DNA from: JBKPNX01 sp046732855
GTDB lineage: Bacteria > Pseudomonadota > Alphaproteobacteria > Geminicoccales > Geminicoccaceae
Assembly: GCA_046732855.1 (NCBI GenBank)
Contig: JBKPNX010000007.1
Span: 45,425 to 109,424 of the forward strand
DNA length: 64,000 nt
Reading direction: 5' to 3'
A program made the translations under genes and the position numbers. Each line of letters opens with the position of its first letter. The stretch's first letter is position 1. Below the pieces are notes generated by a model. That model saw nothing but the letters and a program-made list of their open reading frames with translations, was not told the DNA's origin and ran no database searches. This document shows positions 25,691 through 36,026 of the stretch, piece after piece.

Positions 25691-27439
25691 TCAGGCGGTC
25701 GCCCTGGCCCGGCGCTCGGTGCCCGTCGTACCGGGACCCACCTCATAGACCGGCAACGGCTTGCGCTTGCCTTTGACCGCCATCGGCGTGAGCGGCGCCG
25801 CTGTAAACTCGGGGCAGTCGGCGATCGCCTCGTAGGTGCTCTGGGTCAGCAGGGTCTGTCCCGGAGCGGCGTGCGCGCAGAGGCGGGCCGCAAGGTTCAC
25901 GTTGTCGCCGACGACCGTGAAATCCATCCGATTCTTGCTGCCCATCGCCCCCATGATCACCTCGCCGGTGCTGATACCGATGCCGACCTCGAGATCCCAG
26001 TCCGGATGCTGTCGGCCCAGCTCGTCGGTCGCGCTCTGGATTTCCAGCGCGCACCGCACGGCGTTGCGCTCCATCTCCTGGTCCTGGAACACCGCGACGA
26101 TTTGGTCGCCCACGAACTTGTCAACGTCACCGTGATGCTTCGCGACGATGTCGGCCTGCTGCTGGAAGTAGAGGTTCAGGACCTCGACCACGGCCTCCGG
26201 ATCGTGGCGCTCGGCGAACGCGGTATAGCCGCGGATGTCGCAGAACAGCATGGTGGCGCGACGCCTCTCGCCGCCCAGGCGGACCCCGCGGAAGTCGGCG
26301 CCCTTGATCGCCGCCATGGTCTCGGCGGAGACGAACTTGGCGAGCTGAAAGCGCTCGCTCAGCCCGACCACCATGTCGTTCATGCGTTTGGCCAGATCGC
26401 CGATCTCGTCGCGCGAGCGGACGCCTTGTACGCGGGCTTCGAAATTGCCGAGGGCGACCTCATTGGCGACGCGGCCGATTTTCACGATGGGCCGGCTGAT
26501 CCTGAGCGCGAGCGCGATCGCGCCCGCGCCCGCCACGGCGAGGCCGATCAGCGACCAGAGGCCGAGGCTGTGCAGCATCTTCTCGACCGCGAGATAGGCA
26601 TCGCGCTGCCGCTTCTCGACCAGGATCGCCCAGTCGAACGGGCGGGGAAAGGCGAACGCGCCGAGCATCACGTCGCCGTCCGGGCGCTGATAAGGCTCGA
26701 CGCTGATGATCGGCGTGCGTGCCGCCAGCATGCCGATCGCTTCCGCCACGATCGCGTGATCCGTGAGGTCGGTCTGCTGCGGATCGAATATCTTGTGCCC
26801 TTGCACGTCGACGATGGTCAGGACGCCCGTTCGGTTGAACGGATGGTCTCTGACGAGCTGACGCAGTTGGTCGAGATCGATCCGCGCCGACAATGAGCTG
26901 CGCGCGCCCCCGAATGAGGTCTTCAGCGGCAGCACCACGGTCGCCAGCCAGTCGTCGGTCTGCGGGAGATAGCGGATCTCCCGCGCATAGACGTCGTCGC
27001 TCTTGCGGAAGTTCTCGATCAGGCTGGTGGGCACACGCAGAATTTCAAGCGGCTCGAGCCCGGCTGCCCTGATCTTGTCGGCGAAGGCATCCTTGACCAC
27101 GACCAGCGGCAGGGCCGCGCCCTCGACCGTCACCTGCAGGGCGACGATGTCGGGAATGTCGGCGATGCCGATCGTGAGCAGCGAGATCTTGCCTTCGACG
27201 CTCAAGTTTTCGTCGTCGATGGCGTTCCGGATCAGGACCAGCGGCGCCAGCCAGGTGCGCTCGTACAGGTCGTTGATCTCCTCCACCAGTTGCTGTGCGG
27301 TCCCGACCAGCTGCTCGTTCGCCGAGCTCTTCAGCTCGTCCTGAGCGATCCGGATCATGGTCCGGCCGGCTACGAGCAGCGGCACGATCGCGATCGCGAT
27401 CGCGAACAGCAGGAGCTTGGTGCGAAGGTTGAGCCGCAT
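25691..27439 (-). CDS. Membrane sensor adenylate cyclase (Cache-HAMP-class III cyclase)
   Basis: A 582-residue receptor cyclase, predicted to make cAMP. Layout: membrane helix about residues 9-26, extracytoplasmic Cache-like sensor about 30-290, second helix about 294-312, HAMP about 312-365, class III cyclase domain about 391-565. Catalytic residues read by eye: metal-binding Asp 401 (CDIRGYT) and Asp 445 (KFVGDQ), adenine-selecting Lys 441 and Asp 506 (RMDFTVVGD), transition-state Asn 515 and Arg 519 (VNLAARL). Lys/Asp selectors favour ATP over GTP. ATG 27439 starts 27 bases after the stop of the PKD-protein gene; a frame extending into that gene is ignored. Likely senses the state of the envelope proteins encoded upstream in the same operon (inference). 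Confidence 0.9.
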   Translation of the reverse strand: MRLNLRTKLLLFAIAIAIVPLLVAGRTMIRIAQDELKSSANEQLVGTAQQLVEEINDLYERTWLAPLVLIRNAIDDENLSVEGKISLLTIGIADIPDIVALQVTVEGAALPLVVVKDAFADKIRAAGLEPLEILRVPTSLIENFRKSDDVYAREIRYLPQTDDWLATVVLPLKTSFGGARSSLSARIDLDQLRQLVRDHPFNRTGVLTIVDVQGHKIFDPQQTDLTDHAIVAEAIGMLAARTPIISVEPYQRPDGDVMLGAFAFPRPFDWAILVEKRQRDAYLAVEKMLHSLGLWSLIGLAVAGAGAIALALRISRPIVKIGRVANEVALGNFEARVQGVRSRDEIGDLAKRMNDMVVGLSERFQLAKFVSAETMAAIKGADFRGVRLGGERRRATMLFCDIRGYTAFAERHDPEAVVEVLNLYFQQQADIVAKHHGDVDKFVGDQIVAVFQDQEMERNAVRCALEIQSATDELGRQHPDWDLEVGIGISTGEVIMGAMGSKNRMDFTVVGDNVNLAARLCAHAAPGQTLLTQSTYEAIADCPEFTAAPLTPMAVKGKRKPLPVYEVGPGTTGTERRARATA

Positions 27440-27465
27440 GAGCTTGCCGCACTGCGCGACCGGAC

Positions 27466-30400
27466 CTAGCGCTCCGCCTGCTCCTGCGCCTGATCGCGCG
27501 TGCGCATGTCGACCTTGATCTCGTCCCAGGTCTGGCCGCAGGTGAGGCCGGTGTTGTCGGCGACGCCGAGGCGGACCACGTACTCGCCGGGCTTGGCGTA
27601 GGCGTGCAGGACCTTCTCGCCGGTTCGGGTCACGCCGTCGCCCAGGTCCCACACATAGCTGAGCGGCTGACCATCGGCATCGGTCGACGCCCCGGCGTCG
27701 AACAACAGCTGGTCGTAGGCGCCGCCGACGAAGCCCTGGCGATCGTCCCCGGCGACCGCGACCGGCGGGGCGTTGACGTGCACCTGCGCGGTATCGGTCA
27801 CCGTGGCGCAGCTCGCGCCGGAGTCGTCGGTGACCGACAGGCGGACCCGGTACACCCCAGGTTGCTCGAAGTCGTGGGTCACCTGCGCGCCTTCCGCCGT
27901 GGTGCCGTCGCCGAAATCCCAGTGGTAGCCGACCAGTGCGCCGTCCCAGTCGCTCGAGGCGGCGCCGTCGAAGGTCACGGCCTCGCCGGGGCAGACCGCG
28001 CGATCGGGGCCCGCCAGGGGGCGCGGCGGCCGGTTGACGTGGAGATCGAGGATGCGCTGCTGGCGACTGTTGTTGAGGCCGCGGCCGTCATCGGCGAGGA
28101 GCGCGACCGAGTACCGACCGGGTGCCGTGTAGGCATGGGTGACCTCGGCCCCTTCCCCTTCGCCGCCGTCGCCGAAGCGCCAGGCGTAGTGCGCAATCGC
28201 GCCGTCGGCGTCCCGCGACTGCCCGCCGTCGAATGCTACCACCTCGGCCGGGCAGGCGGCGGTGGGCGCCGCGATGACCGGCTCGGGCGGCGCATTGACG
28301 GTCACGAGCACGGTCGCGCTCGCCCGGTTGTTCTCGAGCGCGGTGTCGTCGGTCACCGTGAGCGTGACCGGGAATTCCCCGCTGGTGCGGAAGCGATGGC
28401 GGACGTTCATGCCCGACGCAGTGGCGCCGTCACCGAAATCCCAGAGCCACGACGTGATTGCGCCGTCGGGGTCGCGGGCGTGCGAGCCGTCGAACAGGAC
28501 CTCCTGATTTACCCCGACCAGGCGATCCGCGCCGGCATCGGCAATCGGCGGCGCGTTGGCGACGACGTAGTGCTGCACCGCCGTGGCATTGCATTCGCTG
28601 GCGGTGGCATCGGTCTCGATCGACAGCCGGACCACATAGGGGCCGGCCTTCCCATAGGCGTGTGCGACTGTCGGACCCTCGGCGGTGACGCCGTCGCCGA
28701 AGTCCCAGAGCCAGCGCTGAATCCGTCCGGTCGCGCCAGACGATTGGCTGGCATCGAAAGTGGCGCTCGCGCCGACCGCTACCGCGCTCGGGCCGCTGAT
28801 CTTTGCGACCGGCGCCTCGACCACCCTGATGGTGAGTTCGTCGGTGTCGGTGTTGTCGCACTGCCCGGCCTGGTCGCCCTCGATGCTCAGCATCACGCGG
28901 TAGTTTCCGGGCAGGCTGTACACGTGGACCGGCCGATCGCCGCCGCCGGTGACGCCGTCGCCGAAGTCCCAGGTAAAGCGATTGACCACGCCGTCGAAAT
29001 CGCGTGAGCCCGAGCCGTCGAAGTGGACCTCGGCGCCGGCGCAGACCTCCTGGTCCGCTCCGGCCTCGGCCAGCGGCGATTCGTCGACCTTCACCACGAT
29101 CCGGTCGGTGTGGTGATCGTTGGCGAACCCGGACTCGTCCTGGACCGTCAGCGTGACCGGGTAGAGGGCGCCCGTGTCGTAAGTCTTGGTGGGGTTGACC
29201 AGGTCCGCCGTGCTGCCGTCGCCGAAGTCCCAGCGGTAGCGGAGCAGCCCGCCATCGGGGTCGCTGGAGGCGCTGCCATCGAACACCACGACATCGCCGG
29301 CGCAGACCTCCTTGTTGCCGCCGGCAACCGCAATCGGCGAGCGGTTGATAGCTACGCTGATCGCCGCGGTCGCGGTGGCGTTCCGAAGGCCGGTGCCGTC
29401 GTCGACTGTGAGCACCACGGGGTAGCTGCCGCCCTCGGCATAGGTATGGGTGACCACCGCCCCAGCGCCAGCCGGCGAGCCGTCGCCGAAATCCCAGCGG
29501 TAGGTCAGGGCATCGCCGTCGGCGTCCGCCGATCCCGAGCCGTCGAGCGTGACGGTGGTATCGGAGGTGACGATGTCCGCTCCCGCTGAGGCGACCGGCG
29601 GGTGGTTGATCCGGATCTCGACTTCGTCGCGGGCGACGGCGTTGATCGCGCCGCTGTCATCGGTCACCGTTAGCTGCGCGGTGTAAACCCCAGGCGCCGC
29701 ATAGGACCGCACCACCTCCGGGCTGAAAGTCGGCTCGCCCTGATCGCTGAAGTCCCAGCGCCAGGTGACAATCTCGCCGTCGGGATCGAATGAGTTGCCG
29801 GCATCGAAGGTCACCGCATCGCCCGGCGCGGCCCGCCGGTCGGGGCCTGAGCGGGCGACCGGCGGCGCGTTGATCACGACCTTGGCCTCGTCGTAGTCGA
29901 TCGCCTTGTCCTGGGCGGTGTCGTCGCGCACGCTGAGGCGCACGCTGTACACGCCGGGCCGATCGAAGGTGTAGCGCACCTGAGGGCCGTTGGCCTCGGC
30001 GCCTTCCTTGAACGACCACAGATATTCGGCGACGTCGCCGTCGGGGTCGATCGAGCCCTGAGCGGCGAAGGTCAGCTCCTGGCCCGGCGCACCCACCAAG
30101 TCGGGCCCGGCGTCGGCGATCGGCGCAGCGTTGACGACGACCTGCATGGCGTCGGTGGCGCTGCTGCGCACGGTGCCGGAATCGTCGGTGACCGTGAGCT
30201 GGGCCAGGTAGGCGCCCGGCGACTTGTAGACGTGCACCGGGCTCCGCCCAACACCGCTGGTGCCGTCGCCGAAATCCCATTCGTAACGGGCGATCTCCCC
30301 GTCCGGGTCGCGCGAGCCAGTGGCATCGAAACGGACCTCGCTCGAGCTCACCCTCTGATCCGGGCCGGCATCCGCGAGCGGCGGCTCGTTGACTACGACG

Positions 30401-32346
30401 GTCAGGCCGTCGCTCGCGACACTGGTGTCCGTTGCGGAATCGTCGCGAACCGTGAGCCTTACCTGGTAGACCCCAGCGCGGGGGTACGCGTAATGGACAA
30501 GCTGGCCGTCGCCGCGGGCGCCGTCGCCGAACTCCCATTGGTACGCGATCAACTTGCCATCCGGGTCGGTCGACGCGGCGGCGTCAAAGGTGATCACCTC
30601 GCCGATCGCGACGTGGCGATCGGGCCCGGCCTCGGCGACCGGGGGCGCGTTGACCTGGATCTTCACGGCACTCGAGGCGCGGCTGTTGGCGACGCCCGCG
30701 TCGTCCTGCACGGTCAGCGTCGCGACGTAGGTACCGGGCGCATCGTAGGTGTGCTGCGCCGTGGCGCCGGACTTGATCGTGCCGTCGCCCAGGTCCCACT
30801 CATAGGCGACGATGCCGCCGTCGACGTCGTAGCTGCGCCCGCCGTCGAGCGAGAGGGTCTGGCCGGTCGCGAGACGCTGGTCCTCGCCCGCGACCGCCAC
30901 CGGTTGCGCATTGACCTGCACGATCCGCTGAGCGGTCGAGAAGTTGCAGGGCGGGCTGCTGTCGTCCTCGACACGAAGCGTGACGTTGTAGCGGCCGGGC
31001 GCTGTAAACGCGTGACTGGCGTTCTGGCCCTCAGCGCGGCTGCCGTCGTAGAAATCCCAGAGATAACGCGCGATCGGACGCTCGCCGGCGCGCGAGCGGC
31101 CGCCGTCGAAACTCACGGTCTCGCCCGGCGCGACCACCAGCTCGTCACCGGCGACCGCCACGGGCGGCCGCTTTACGAACACCTGAACCGGTCGCACTGC
31201 GCCGTTACCGACCTGGCCCGAGCTGTCGTGCAGCCGAAGCGCCGCGTCGTAAGTGCCCGGTCCGGGATACTGATGGACCAGCGCTCGGCCGCTGCCGGCC
31301 TCGCCGTCGCCGAACTGCCACTCGTAGCTCAGCTGGTCGCCCTCCGGGTCGGTGGAGCGCGAGGCATCGAACGCGACCGAGACGCAGTTCGCCAGGAGCT
31401 CGACATCGGCCTCGGGCGACGGCCGCCGGTTCGACCGCCAGAGTCGCGGCGGGAGCTCGATCGGCAACAGCTGCCCCGCCTGATCGCGGATCTCCAGGGT
31501 CACGTCGTTCGGGATCTCGTCGCCGCCGGCGATCGTGATCGCGGCGATTTGACCGCGCTCGTCTGGCTGGAGGACGATCTCGCTCTCGCGCCATTCGTTT
31601 TGCCCCGACGCCGTCAGCGGCGCCGAACGGAAGGCGCTGACGAAAGCAAGCGAACCGCTGGCGGCATCGAAGTTGCGTATGGTCAGTTTTTCAGCGTCCG
31701 CCGGCACCTGGAAGCGGAGCTCGGTTACCCGCGTTTTGTCCGGGACCCGCGCGGTTGGTGCGAAATCGACGATCTCGAGACCCTGCGGCGCCAGGTTGCG
31801 GCGATCGCGCAGGCTCAGGGTAGCGCCGTAGAGATTGGCGTCGTCGCCGGCCATGCCCTCGACCTGCAGGCGGAAGATCCGCCGGCCGCCGACCGCTTCG
31901 CCCTGCCCGGCGGCGACCGAGAACAGCGTCTGCCAGCGGTCGTCCGAAGCGGCGCTCGCGCCGATGACCTGCTCGCCGAGGGCCGTCCCGGCGGCGAGCT
32001 GCGGGGCGCCGGGCTCAACGCCGGCGCCGGCCGCGCCGGTGTACGCGCCCTCGCCGCCGAACAACGTGAAGCGCACCTGCGTATCGTCCGCTGCGTTGTA
32101 GACCAAGTCGTGCTCGCCGCCGGTGTCCGGGTCGAACACCCGCAAATAGAGCCGGTCGTCGAGACCGTCGGGCACGCTCAGGAAGATCACCTCGCGAAAG
32201 TCCGGGTCGCCTTCGGCGGTAGACGCCTTCGGGCCATAGGTCACGACCAGCGGTGCCTCCTGCGCCGCGACCGTCGCGCTCCAGCCAAAGCCGAGCAACG
32301 CGATCCAGCCCGGCACGAAGCCGATTACACGCAACGGAGCCGGCAT
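27466..32346 (-). CDS. Secreted multi-PKD-domain protein
   Basis: A 1626-residue exported protein. A signal peptide (about residues 1-28, ending VAAQ) is followed by a roughly 330-residue N-terminal domain of unknown type and then 15 tandem PKD domains of about 85 residues. Each PKD repeat has a WDFGDG-like core (variants WQFGDG, WDFYDG, WSFKEG, WDFSDQ) and ends in a strand like GxYxVxLTVxDDSG. PKD domains are beta-sandwich modules of surface and adhesion-type proteins that bind carbohydrate or protein, or act as spacers. No catalytic domain is attached and no anchor motif is seen at the C terminus. Lies between the LysM-FecR gene (35 bases) and the cyclase gene, same strand. Confidence 0.93.
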   Translation of the reverse strand: MPAPLRVIGFVPGWIALLGFGWSATVAAQEAPLVVTYGPKASTAEGDPDFREVIFLSVPDGLDDRLYLRVFDPDTGGEHDLVYNAADDTQVRFTLFGGEGAYTGAAGAGVEPGAPQLAAGTALGEQVIGASAASDDRWQTLFSVAAGQGEAVGGRRIFRLQVEGMAGDDANLYGATLSLRDRRNLAPQGLEIVDFAPTARVPDKTRVTELRFQVPADAEKLTIRNFDAASGSLAFVSAFRSAPLTASGQNEWRESEIVLQPDERGQIAAITIAGGDEIPNDVTLEIRDQAGQLLPIELPPRLWRSNRRPSPEADVELLANCVSVAFDASRSTDPEGDQLSYEWQFGDGEAGSGRALVHQYPGPGTYDAALRLHDSSGQVGNGAVRPVQVFVKRPPVAVAGDELVVAPGETVSFDGGRSRAGERPIARYLWDFYDGSRAEGQNASHAFTAPGRYNVTLRVEDDSSPPCNFSTAQRIVQVNAQPVAVAGEDQRLATGQTLSLDGGRSYDVDGGIVAYEWDLGDGTIKSGATAQHTYDAPGTYVATLTVQDDAGVANSRASSAVKIQVNAPPVAEAGPDRHVAIGEVITFDAAASTDPDGKLIAYQWEFGDGARGDGQLVHYAYPRAGVYQVRLTVRDDSATDTSVASDGLTVVVNEPPLADAGPDQRVSSSEVRFDATGSRDPDGEIARYEWDFGDGTSGVGRSPVHVYKSPGAYLAQLTVTDDSGTVRSSATDAMQVVVNAAPIADAGPDLVGAPGQELTFAAQGSIDPDGDVAEYLWSFKEGAEANGPQVRYTFDRPGVYSVRLSVRDDTAQDKAIDYDEAKVVINAPPVARSGPDRRAAPGDAVTFDAGNSFDPDGEIVTWRWDFSDQGEPTFSPEVVRSYAAPGVYTAQLTVTDDSGAINAVARDEVEIRINHPPVASAGADIVTSDTTVTLDGSGSADADGDALTYRWDFGDGSPAGAGAVVTHTYAEGGSYPVVLTVDDGTGLRNATATAAISVAINRSPIAVAGGNKEVCAGDVVVFDGSASSDPDGGLLRYRWDFGDGSTADLVNPTKTYDTGALYPVTLTVQDESGFANDHHTDRIVVKVDESPLAEAGADQEVCAGAEVHFDGSGSRDFDGVVNRFTWDFGDGVTGGGDRPVHVYSLPGNYRVMLSIEGDQAGQCDNTDTDELTIRVVEAPVAKISGPSAVAVGASATFDASQSSGATGRIQRWLWDFGDGVTAEGPTVAHAYGKAGPYVVRLSIETDATASECNATAVQHYVVANAPPIADAGADRLVGVNQEVLFDGSHARDPDGAITSWLWDFGDGATASGMNVRHRFRTSGEFPVTLTVTDDTALENNRASATVLVTVNAPPEPVIAAPTAACPAEVVAFDGGQSRDADGAIAHYAWRFGDGGEGEGAEVTHAYTAPGRYSVALLADDGRGLNNSRQQRILDLHVNRPPRPLAGPDRAVCPGEAVTFDGAASSDWDGALVGYHWDFGDGTTAEGAQVTHDFEQPGVYRVRLSVTDDSGASCATVTDTAQVHVNAPPVAVAGDDRQGFVGGAYDQLLFDAGASTDADGQPLSYVWDLGDGVTRTGEKVLHAYAKPGEYVVRLGVADNTGLTCGQTWDEIKVDMRTRDQAQEQAER

Positions 32347-32381
32347 AGATGATCTCCTGCCCGCCTGTCCTCGCGGCTTGC

Positions 32382-34769
32382 TTATCTGAAAGTATACCTT
32401 TTCTTGTTGCCTGCGTAATCTTCCAGCTCGACGTCGCTTAGCTCAATCTTTCCGTTCATGTCCTTCGGCAAAACGATCGTAGACCGATAGCTCTGGCTGG
32501 CTCGATTGAAGCGCAGAAAATCGCTGAGTGAATGATCGCCGACCCGAAGGCTGAACGCCGCCGCCTGCTTCATTCCGGAGGCGTCGCTGGCAACGACCTC
32601 CACGGTGACGGCATCGCCGCCGCTCGCCCGGTCGGCGGACAGCGACCGGCGCACCAGTTCCGGCGGCTGCTGGTCGAGGAAAATCTCGAGCTTCTCGACG
32701 CTCACGTTGCCGACCAGATCGCTCGCCACCAGCTCGATCTTATTGGCGCCCTGCTGCAGGGTGATCGTGTGGTCGAATTCCTCCTCGACCAGCTGCGCCG
32801 GCTGGCCGTCGACGAGCAGCTCGACGCCGCCCTCGACCCGGCCGTTGAGCGGCAGCCATTCGATCGCGGTGACCGCCGGCGGCGGCATCTCGAACTCGAT
32901 CCGCGGCGGGGTCTGGTCGACCGTGATCTCGAACCGGTCCTCGCTCGCGAAGCCCGAGGGCGCGATGACCTGCAGATCGAACGCCTCGTCGGCCGCGCGC
33001 ATCGGCACGTTGACCCCGAACCGTCCCTCGCCGTTGGCGTAGGCCGAGGCGCGCCCGGCGCCATCGGCAGAGCGGATCAGGATCTGGGCGTTGGGACTAG
33101 TGCGACCCGTGATCGACATCACATCGCGCGCCGTTACGAAGTGCTGCGGGCCAAGCCGCGGCAGGGCGTCGTCGAAGACCACGGCCGCCCGCTCGTCCGG
33201 CATGAAGACGAACGAGCGTGACCTCTTGGTGACATTGCCGGCGTGATCGGTCGCCTTCACCGTCAGCTGGTTGAGTCCCGGCTCGGGCTGGTAGGAGGCC
33301 TCGAACCGGCCATCCGCGCCGACCTGCAGCGGGCTGCCGTTGAGCTCGAGCGAGGCCTCGGGCTCGCTCTCGCCGCGCACCGGCACCGGGCTCTGGCGCA
33401 GGATGCCGCCTTCAGCGGGCTCGCCGATCGACAGATAGGGCGGCGTGACGTCGGTGCGCACATGAAAGCGCCAGACCTCGCTCCGCTCGCCCGGAAGCCC
33501 GAACTTGTCGAGTCCTGCGACCCGCCAATAGTAGGACCCGACCTCGAGCGGCGCGCTCTTGAAGCGCGTCTCGGCCAGTCCCCAGCGGCTGAAGGTCATC
33601 CGTTTGAAACTGGGGTCGTAGGCCACCTCGAGCCAGTAGCCGGCGGCGTCGGGCAGGCTCGACCAGCTCATCTCGACGGCGGCGTCGAATGCCACCTGAT
33701 CGTCCTGCGGCGCGGCGAGCGTCGCCGGGGGCAGGATCTCGATCTTCTCGCTCGGCGGCGCGCCGCTACGGACCAGCGTCGCCTCGTTGCGGCCGAGGCT
33801 CACGCTCTCCCCCTGAGCCGAGACCGCGAGCGTACGCTCGTCGAAGTTGGCGAACTTGGAGCCGGCGACGTCGCGCCGGACCCAGAAGTTGGTCGATTCG
33901 ATGTTGGTCTGGACCTCGGGCACTTCGAGCTCGAAGCTCTTGCGCTGGCTCTTGCCGGCCAGCAGCGCGTAGAAGTCGCCCTCGACCAGGCTGACCTTGG
34001 CCTCCTCCTCGCGGCTCAACGGGTCGAGGCGCATGCGCTGGATCACGGCCTGGGAATTGGGGCTGAGGCGCAGGCGGCTCTCGTCCTTGAACGTGATCTG
34101 CGCGGTCGAGCGGGAAAGCGTGCGGACCTTCTCCTCCTCGGTCAGGATCGCGTTGAGCAGCCGCTCGGTCCACAGAAGGTCCTGCGGACGCTGGCCCTCG
34201 ACCGAGCCCTGGCGGTCGCTGAGCAACGCCTCCGCGGTGGTGTCTCGCTGCGCCAATGCCGACGCGAGCGCCCTGTCGGCGGCCACTTTCGCATCGTTGG
34301 CGAGGCGCGCGGCCTCGTCCCATTCGCCGCCCTTGCGTTTGGCGAGAGCAGCGTCGCGCAGGCGGATCGCCTGTCCGATCTGGTCGGCCGCGAACAGCCG
34401 CGCGCCCTGCTCGGTCGCCTGCTGGATCAGCCTCAGGGATTCCGCGAGCGCGCGATTGGCATTCGCCACCGGACCGATGGGGATCTTGAGCTCGATGCCG
34501 GGGTGGACGTCCCCGACCGAGAGATCGTTCAGGCGCAGGATCTCCGCCCACAGATCAGGATCGCCGAGATGCTCTGCCGCGAGGTCGCGCAGGCTCTGCC
34601 CTTCTTTCAGGCGGACTGTGACGACTTCGTTCTCGGCCGCGCTCGCCGGGAGCGCCTGGATCGACAGGAGCGTCGCCAGGGCCAGCCCAGCAAGTCCGCT
34701 CCACCGGCCCCCTCGGAAGAGCGCGGGCTCTCGTGGTCGTTCCACCATGCAGCCGCGCCGATCATCCAC
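32382..34769 (-). CDS. LysM and FecR domain envelope protein with Ig-like repeats
   Basis: A 795-residue exported protein. The signal (LAGLALATLLSIQALPASA) is followed by a LysM domain at about 50-98 (TVRLKEGQSLRDLAAEHLGDPDLW, quoted as the first part only: VRLKEGQSLRDLA), which binds peptidoglycan. A charged helical stretch (about 100-185) precedes a FecR-like domain (about 205-320, with RLSPNSQAVI and GDFYALL), then FN3/Ig-like beta domains to the end (DKFGLPGERSEVWRF, then Ig-like repeats with GLNQLTVKATDHAGN). Start GTG 34769 has GGGA five to nine bases upstream; ATG 34748 is an alternative. LysM plus FecR proteins often pair with envelope-sensing cyclases; here the cyclase is two genes downstream. 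Confidence 0.85.
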   Translation of the reverse strand: MDDRRGCMVERPREPALFRGGRWSGLAGLALATLLSIQALPASAAENEVVTVRLKEGQSLRDLAAEHLGDPDLWAEILRLNDLSVGDVHPGIELKIPIGPVANANRALAESLRLIQQATEQGARLFAADQIGQAIRLRDAALAKRKGGEWDEAARLANDAKVAADRALASALAQRDTTAEALLSDRQGSVEGQRPQDLLWTERLLNAILTEEEKVRTLSRSTAQITFKDESRLRLSPNSQAVIQRMRLDPLSREEEAKVSLVEGDFYALLAGKSQRKSFELEVPEVQTNIESTNFWVRRDVAGSKFANFDERTLAVSAQGESVSLGRNEATLVRSGAPPSEKIEILPPATLAAPQDDQVAFDAAVEMSWSSLPDAAGYWLEVAYDPSFKRMTFSRWGLAETRFKSAPLEVGSYYWRVAGLDKFGLPGERSEVWRFHVRTDVTPPYLSIGEPAEGGILRQSPVPVRGESEPEASLELNGSPLQVGADGRFEASYQPEPGLNQLTVKATDHAGNVTKRSRSFVFMPDERAAVVFDDALPRLGPQHFVTARDVMSITGRTSPNAQILIRSADGAGRASAYANGEGRFGVNVPMRAADEAFDLQVIAPSGFASEDRFEITVDQTPPRIEFEMPPPAVTAIEWLPLNGRVEGGVELLVDGQPAQLVEEEFDHTITLQQGANKIELVASDLVGNVSVEKLEIFLDQQPPELVRRSLSADRASGGDAVTVEVVASDASGMKQAAAFSLRVGDHSLSDFLRFNRASQSYRSTIVLPKDMNGKIELSDVELEDYAGNKKRYTFR

Positions 34770-35008
34770 CCTCTTCCCGGTCTCTTAGCAAGTCCAAACC
34801 TGCAGGGTTAGCAAATTCGACGTGCGGGCGGCTTCCCGGGTTACGCCGCGGCCCGCTTTCCTGGCCCGTCAGTCCGACGCGCCGCCTGTTACGTTGCATC
34901 GACACGGCGGCGCGGGCCTGAGCGGCGGCCAGCTTTTGGCTTGTGATCGGCCGCCCGGCGCGCCATCCTTCCGGCCGCGTCATTGCTTCTTTTGGCGAGG
35001 GTGCCGGC
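34770..35008. other. Divergent intergenic region between LysM-FecR operon and Rieske gene
   Basis: These 239 bases lie between divergent genes and should carry both promoters. No recognised promoter pair or operator. A GTG at 34943 opens the Rieske frame further upstream, but the added residues match no family and lack an SD, so they are treated as untranslated. Confidence 0.35.
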
Positions 35009-35977
35009 GTGATCACCGATCGCGTGCTCGTGGACGACTGGCATCCGGTCGTGAGCTGCGACGAGCTGGCCGCGCGCAGGGTGGTCGGCGCCCGGCTGCT
35101 GGGCGAGGACATCGTCGTCTGGCAGGCCGACGGGCGGGCGCTCGCCTGGCAGGACCTGTGCGTGCACCGCGGCACCCGGCTGTCGCTCGGCCGGGTCGAT
35201 GGCGACACGCTGCAATGCCCCTATCACGGCTGGGTCTACGGCGCCGATGGGCAGTGCGTGCGCATCCCGGCGCTGCCCGACGCGCCACCGCCGCGCAAGG
35301 CTCGCGTCAGGACTTACCAGGCCGCTGAGCGCTATGGCCTGGTCTGGGTCACGCTCGGCGAGCCGGCGCGCGACGTGCCGCCGTTTCCCGAATGGGAGGA
35401 TGCCGGCTTCCGGAAGCTGCTGTGCGGGCCCTATGCGGTCGCCGCGAGCGGCCCCCGGATCGTGGAGAACTTCCTCGACGTCGCCCACTTCCCGTTCGTG
35501 CACGAGAATGTCCTCGGCACGCCCGAGCGGCCCGAGATTTCCGACTATCAGGCGGTGATCACCGAGCAGGGCGTGGAGGCGACTGGGGTGCGCGTCTACC
35601 AGCCCGACCCATACGGCACTGGCCAGGGCGACTGGGTGTCCTATACCTATCGCGCGCTGCGCCCGTTCAGCGCGTACCTGCTCAAGGAATCGCGGGGGCC
35701 GCGCTTCTCGATCCTGCTCACGATCACGCCGCACGAGCCGGCACGGAGCACGGCCTGGATGTGGATGGCCATGAACTACGGCCACGATCTCCCGGAGGCT
35801 GATCTGATCGCCTGGCAGGACGGGATCTTCGCGCAGGACCGACCGATCCTGGAATCCCAGCGGCCGGAGCTGCTGCCGCTCGACCTCGCGGCCGAGTTCA
35901 ACGTACGCGCCGATCGCGCCGCGGTGATGTACCGCCGCTGGCTGCGGCGCCTCGGCGTGAGCTTCGGCACCGCCTGA
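35009..35977 (+). CDS. Rieske non-heme iron oxygenase, phthalate/vanillate type
   Basis: A 322-residue ring-hydroxylating or O-demethylating oxygenase subunit (PobA/VanA type), single-polypeptide terminal oxygenase. The [2Fe-2S] Rieske site is CVHRG...CPYHGW (about residues 50-70). The mononuclear iron site is ENFLDVAHFPFVHENVLG, with the bridging Asp and the two His ligands. It uses O2 and electrons from a separate reductase; none is adjacent. Start: GTG 35009 with GAGG nearby is preferred to GTG 34943; both are weakly supported. The aromatic or steroid-like substrate is unknown. The following BMP transporter gene starts 49 bases later, so they may be co-transcribed. Confidence 0.88.
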   Translation: MITDRVLVDDWHPVVSCDELAARRVVGARLLGEDIVVWQADGRALAWQDLCVHRGTRLSLGRVDGDTLQCPYHGWVYGADGQCVRIPALPDAPPPRKARVRTYQAAERYGLVWVTLGEPARDVPPFPEWEDAGFRKLLCGPYAVAASGPRIVENFLDVAHFPFVHENVLGTPERPEISDYQAVITEQGVEATGVRVYQPDPYGTGQGDWVSYTYRALRPFSAYLLKESRGPRFSILLTITPHEPARSTAWMWMAMNYGHDLPEADLIAWQDGIFAQDRPILESQRPELLPLDLAAEFNVRADRAAVMYRRWLRRLGVSFGTA

Positions 35978-36026
35978 GCATCGCTCCTCTCACCGTTCAG
36001 CCCCTTCAAAGGACGAGGATCCCGCC

